NCBI GenBank assembly: GCA_050945755.1
Contig: JBMNTN010000028.1
Span: 1-24,140, forward strand
From: JAQVXR01 sp050945755
Lineage (GTDB): Bacteria; Bacillota; Dehalobacteriia; Dehalobacteriales; Dehalobacteriaceae
Direction of reading: 5' to 3'
DNA: 24,140 nucleotides
The position numbers and the translations under genes were made by a program. The notes under the pieces are model-generated. The model was not told where the DNA came from. It ran no database searches and saw only the letters and a program-made list of their open reading frames with translations. Shown piece after piece: positions 23,807 through 24,140 of the stretch. Position 1 is the stretch's first letter, and the number at the start of each line of letters is the position of its first letter.

Positions 23807-24140
23807 ACTCATTAATAACATGTTTCGTTTTTTTCTCCTGAAAAACTCTTTTTAATAGAATACCGAGCACCGCCAGGGAAAATATTATCAGGAGCCCAAA
23901 GACAAAGGTCTTGACACTTCCCACCAGCATATCACCGACATAGGAATAAACAATGGTCGCCGGGAGCTGCCCAAGGCCTGTTGCCCAGAAAAACTCCCAA
24001 AAGCCCATTGATGTCAGCCCGGCAGCATAGCTTACTACATCAAACGATATGAACGGCAGAAGCCGGGCAATGAGAATCGCGTACTTGCCGTGCTTTTGAA
24101 AAAAATCATCTACACTCTCCAATGCCAACTTACTGGTGAG
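23805..24140 (-). CDS. TVP38/TMEM64 (DedA-like) membrane protein, 5' part missing
   Basis: The last 111 residues of a SNARE-associated (PF09335-type) membrane protein. The frame stays open through the right edge (…L-T-S-K-L-A-L-E-S-V), so the TTG at 24128 is not a real start. Visible family motifs are F-F-Q-K-H-G-K-Y-A-I-L-I-A-R-L-L-P-F, then F-D-V-V-S-Y-A-A-G-L-T, and G-L-G-Q-L-P-A-T-I-V-Y-S-Y-V-G. A final hydrophobic helix and a basic tail (K-K-T-K-H-V-I-N-E) follow. Members are polytopic and linked to membrane homeostasis or lipid transport; no substrate can be assigned here. Confidence 0.88.
   Translation of the reverse strand, partial: LTSKLALESVDDFFQKHGKYAILIARLLPFISFDVVSYAAGLTSMGFWEFFWATGLGQLPATIVYSYVGDMLVGSVKTFVFGLLIIFSLAVLGILLKRVFQEKKTKHVINE

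Overview
The window looks like chromosomal DNA of a spore-forming, low-to-middle GC Clostridia-type Firmicute, perhaps near the Peptococcaceae. This is inferred from gene content only: the dnaG-sigA pair, two-domain YqfO/Nif3, the long fused PurL, the cotJABC spore-coat operon, lysine 2,3-aminomutase, and strong AGGAGG-type ribosome sites with frequent TTG/GTG starts.

Layout. Positions 1-10950 are almost entirely on the minus strand. In transcription order they hold yhaM (OB+HD 3'-5' exoribonuclease), a CoA-pyrophosphatase Nudix gene, dgt (dNTPase), a 484-bp gap with a candidate three-way-junction RNA, dnaG, rpoD/sigA, tRNA-Asn and a CAU tRNA with their own promoter and terminator, a single-chain iron-sulfur L-serine dehydratase, trmK, nif3, and a coiled-coil zinc-ribbon gene cut by the left edge. 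Positions 10950-14407 hold a DUF502 membrane protein (+), ecsC (-, with a promoter so close that the mRNA should be nearly leaderless), an AzgA-type purine permease (-) and an orphan 83-aa protein (-). Positions 14573-16927 hold a 35-codon remnant of an ABC ATPase followed directly by ablA-ablB (+), the N-epsilon-acetyl-beta-lysine osmolyte pathway, ending at a perfect 15-bp terminator. Positions 16946-21311 hold a small lipoprotein and full-length purL (-). Positions 21519-24140 hold a LysR regulator divergent from purL, the cotJABC operon (+), and a TVP38/DedA-family membrane protein (-) cut by the right edge.

How they fit. The left half is housekeeping for replication initiation, transcription, tRNA modification and nucleotide clean-up. 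The middle and right hold stress and sporulation functions (compatible solute, spore coat, Mn-catalase-like protein) and purine supply (salvage permease and de novo PurL). I found no intact mobile element, CRISPR array or phage gene. The least explained items are the structured element at 8023-8100, the ABC ATPase scar at 14573-14680, the orphan 83-aa gene at 14156-14407 and the short-leader ecsC promoter.
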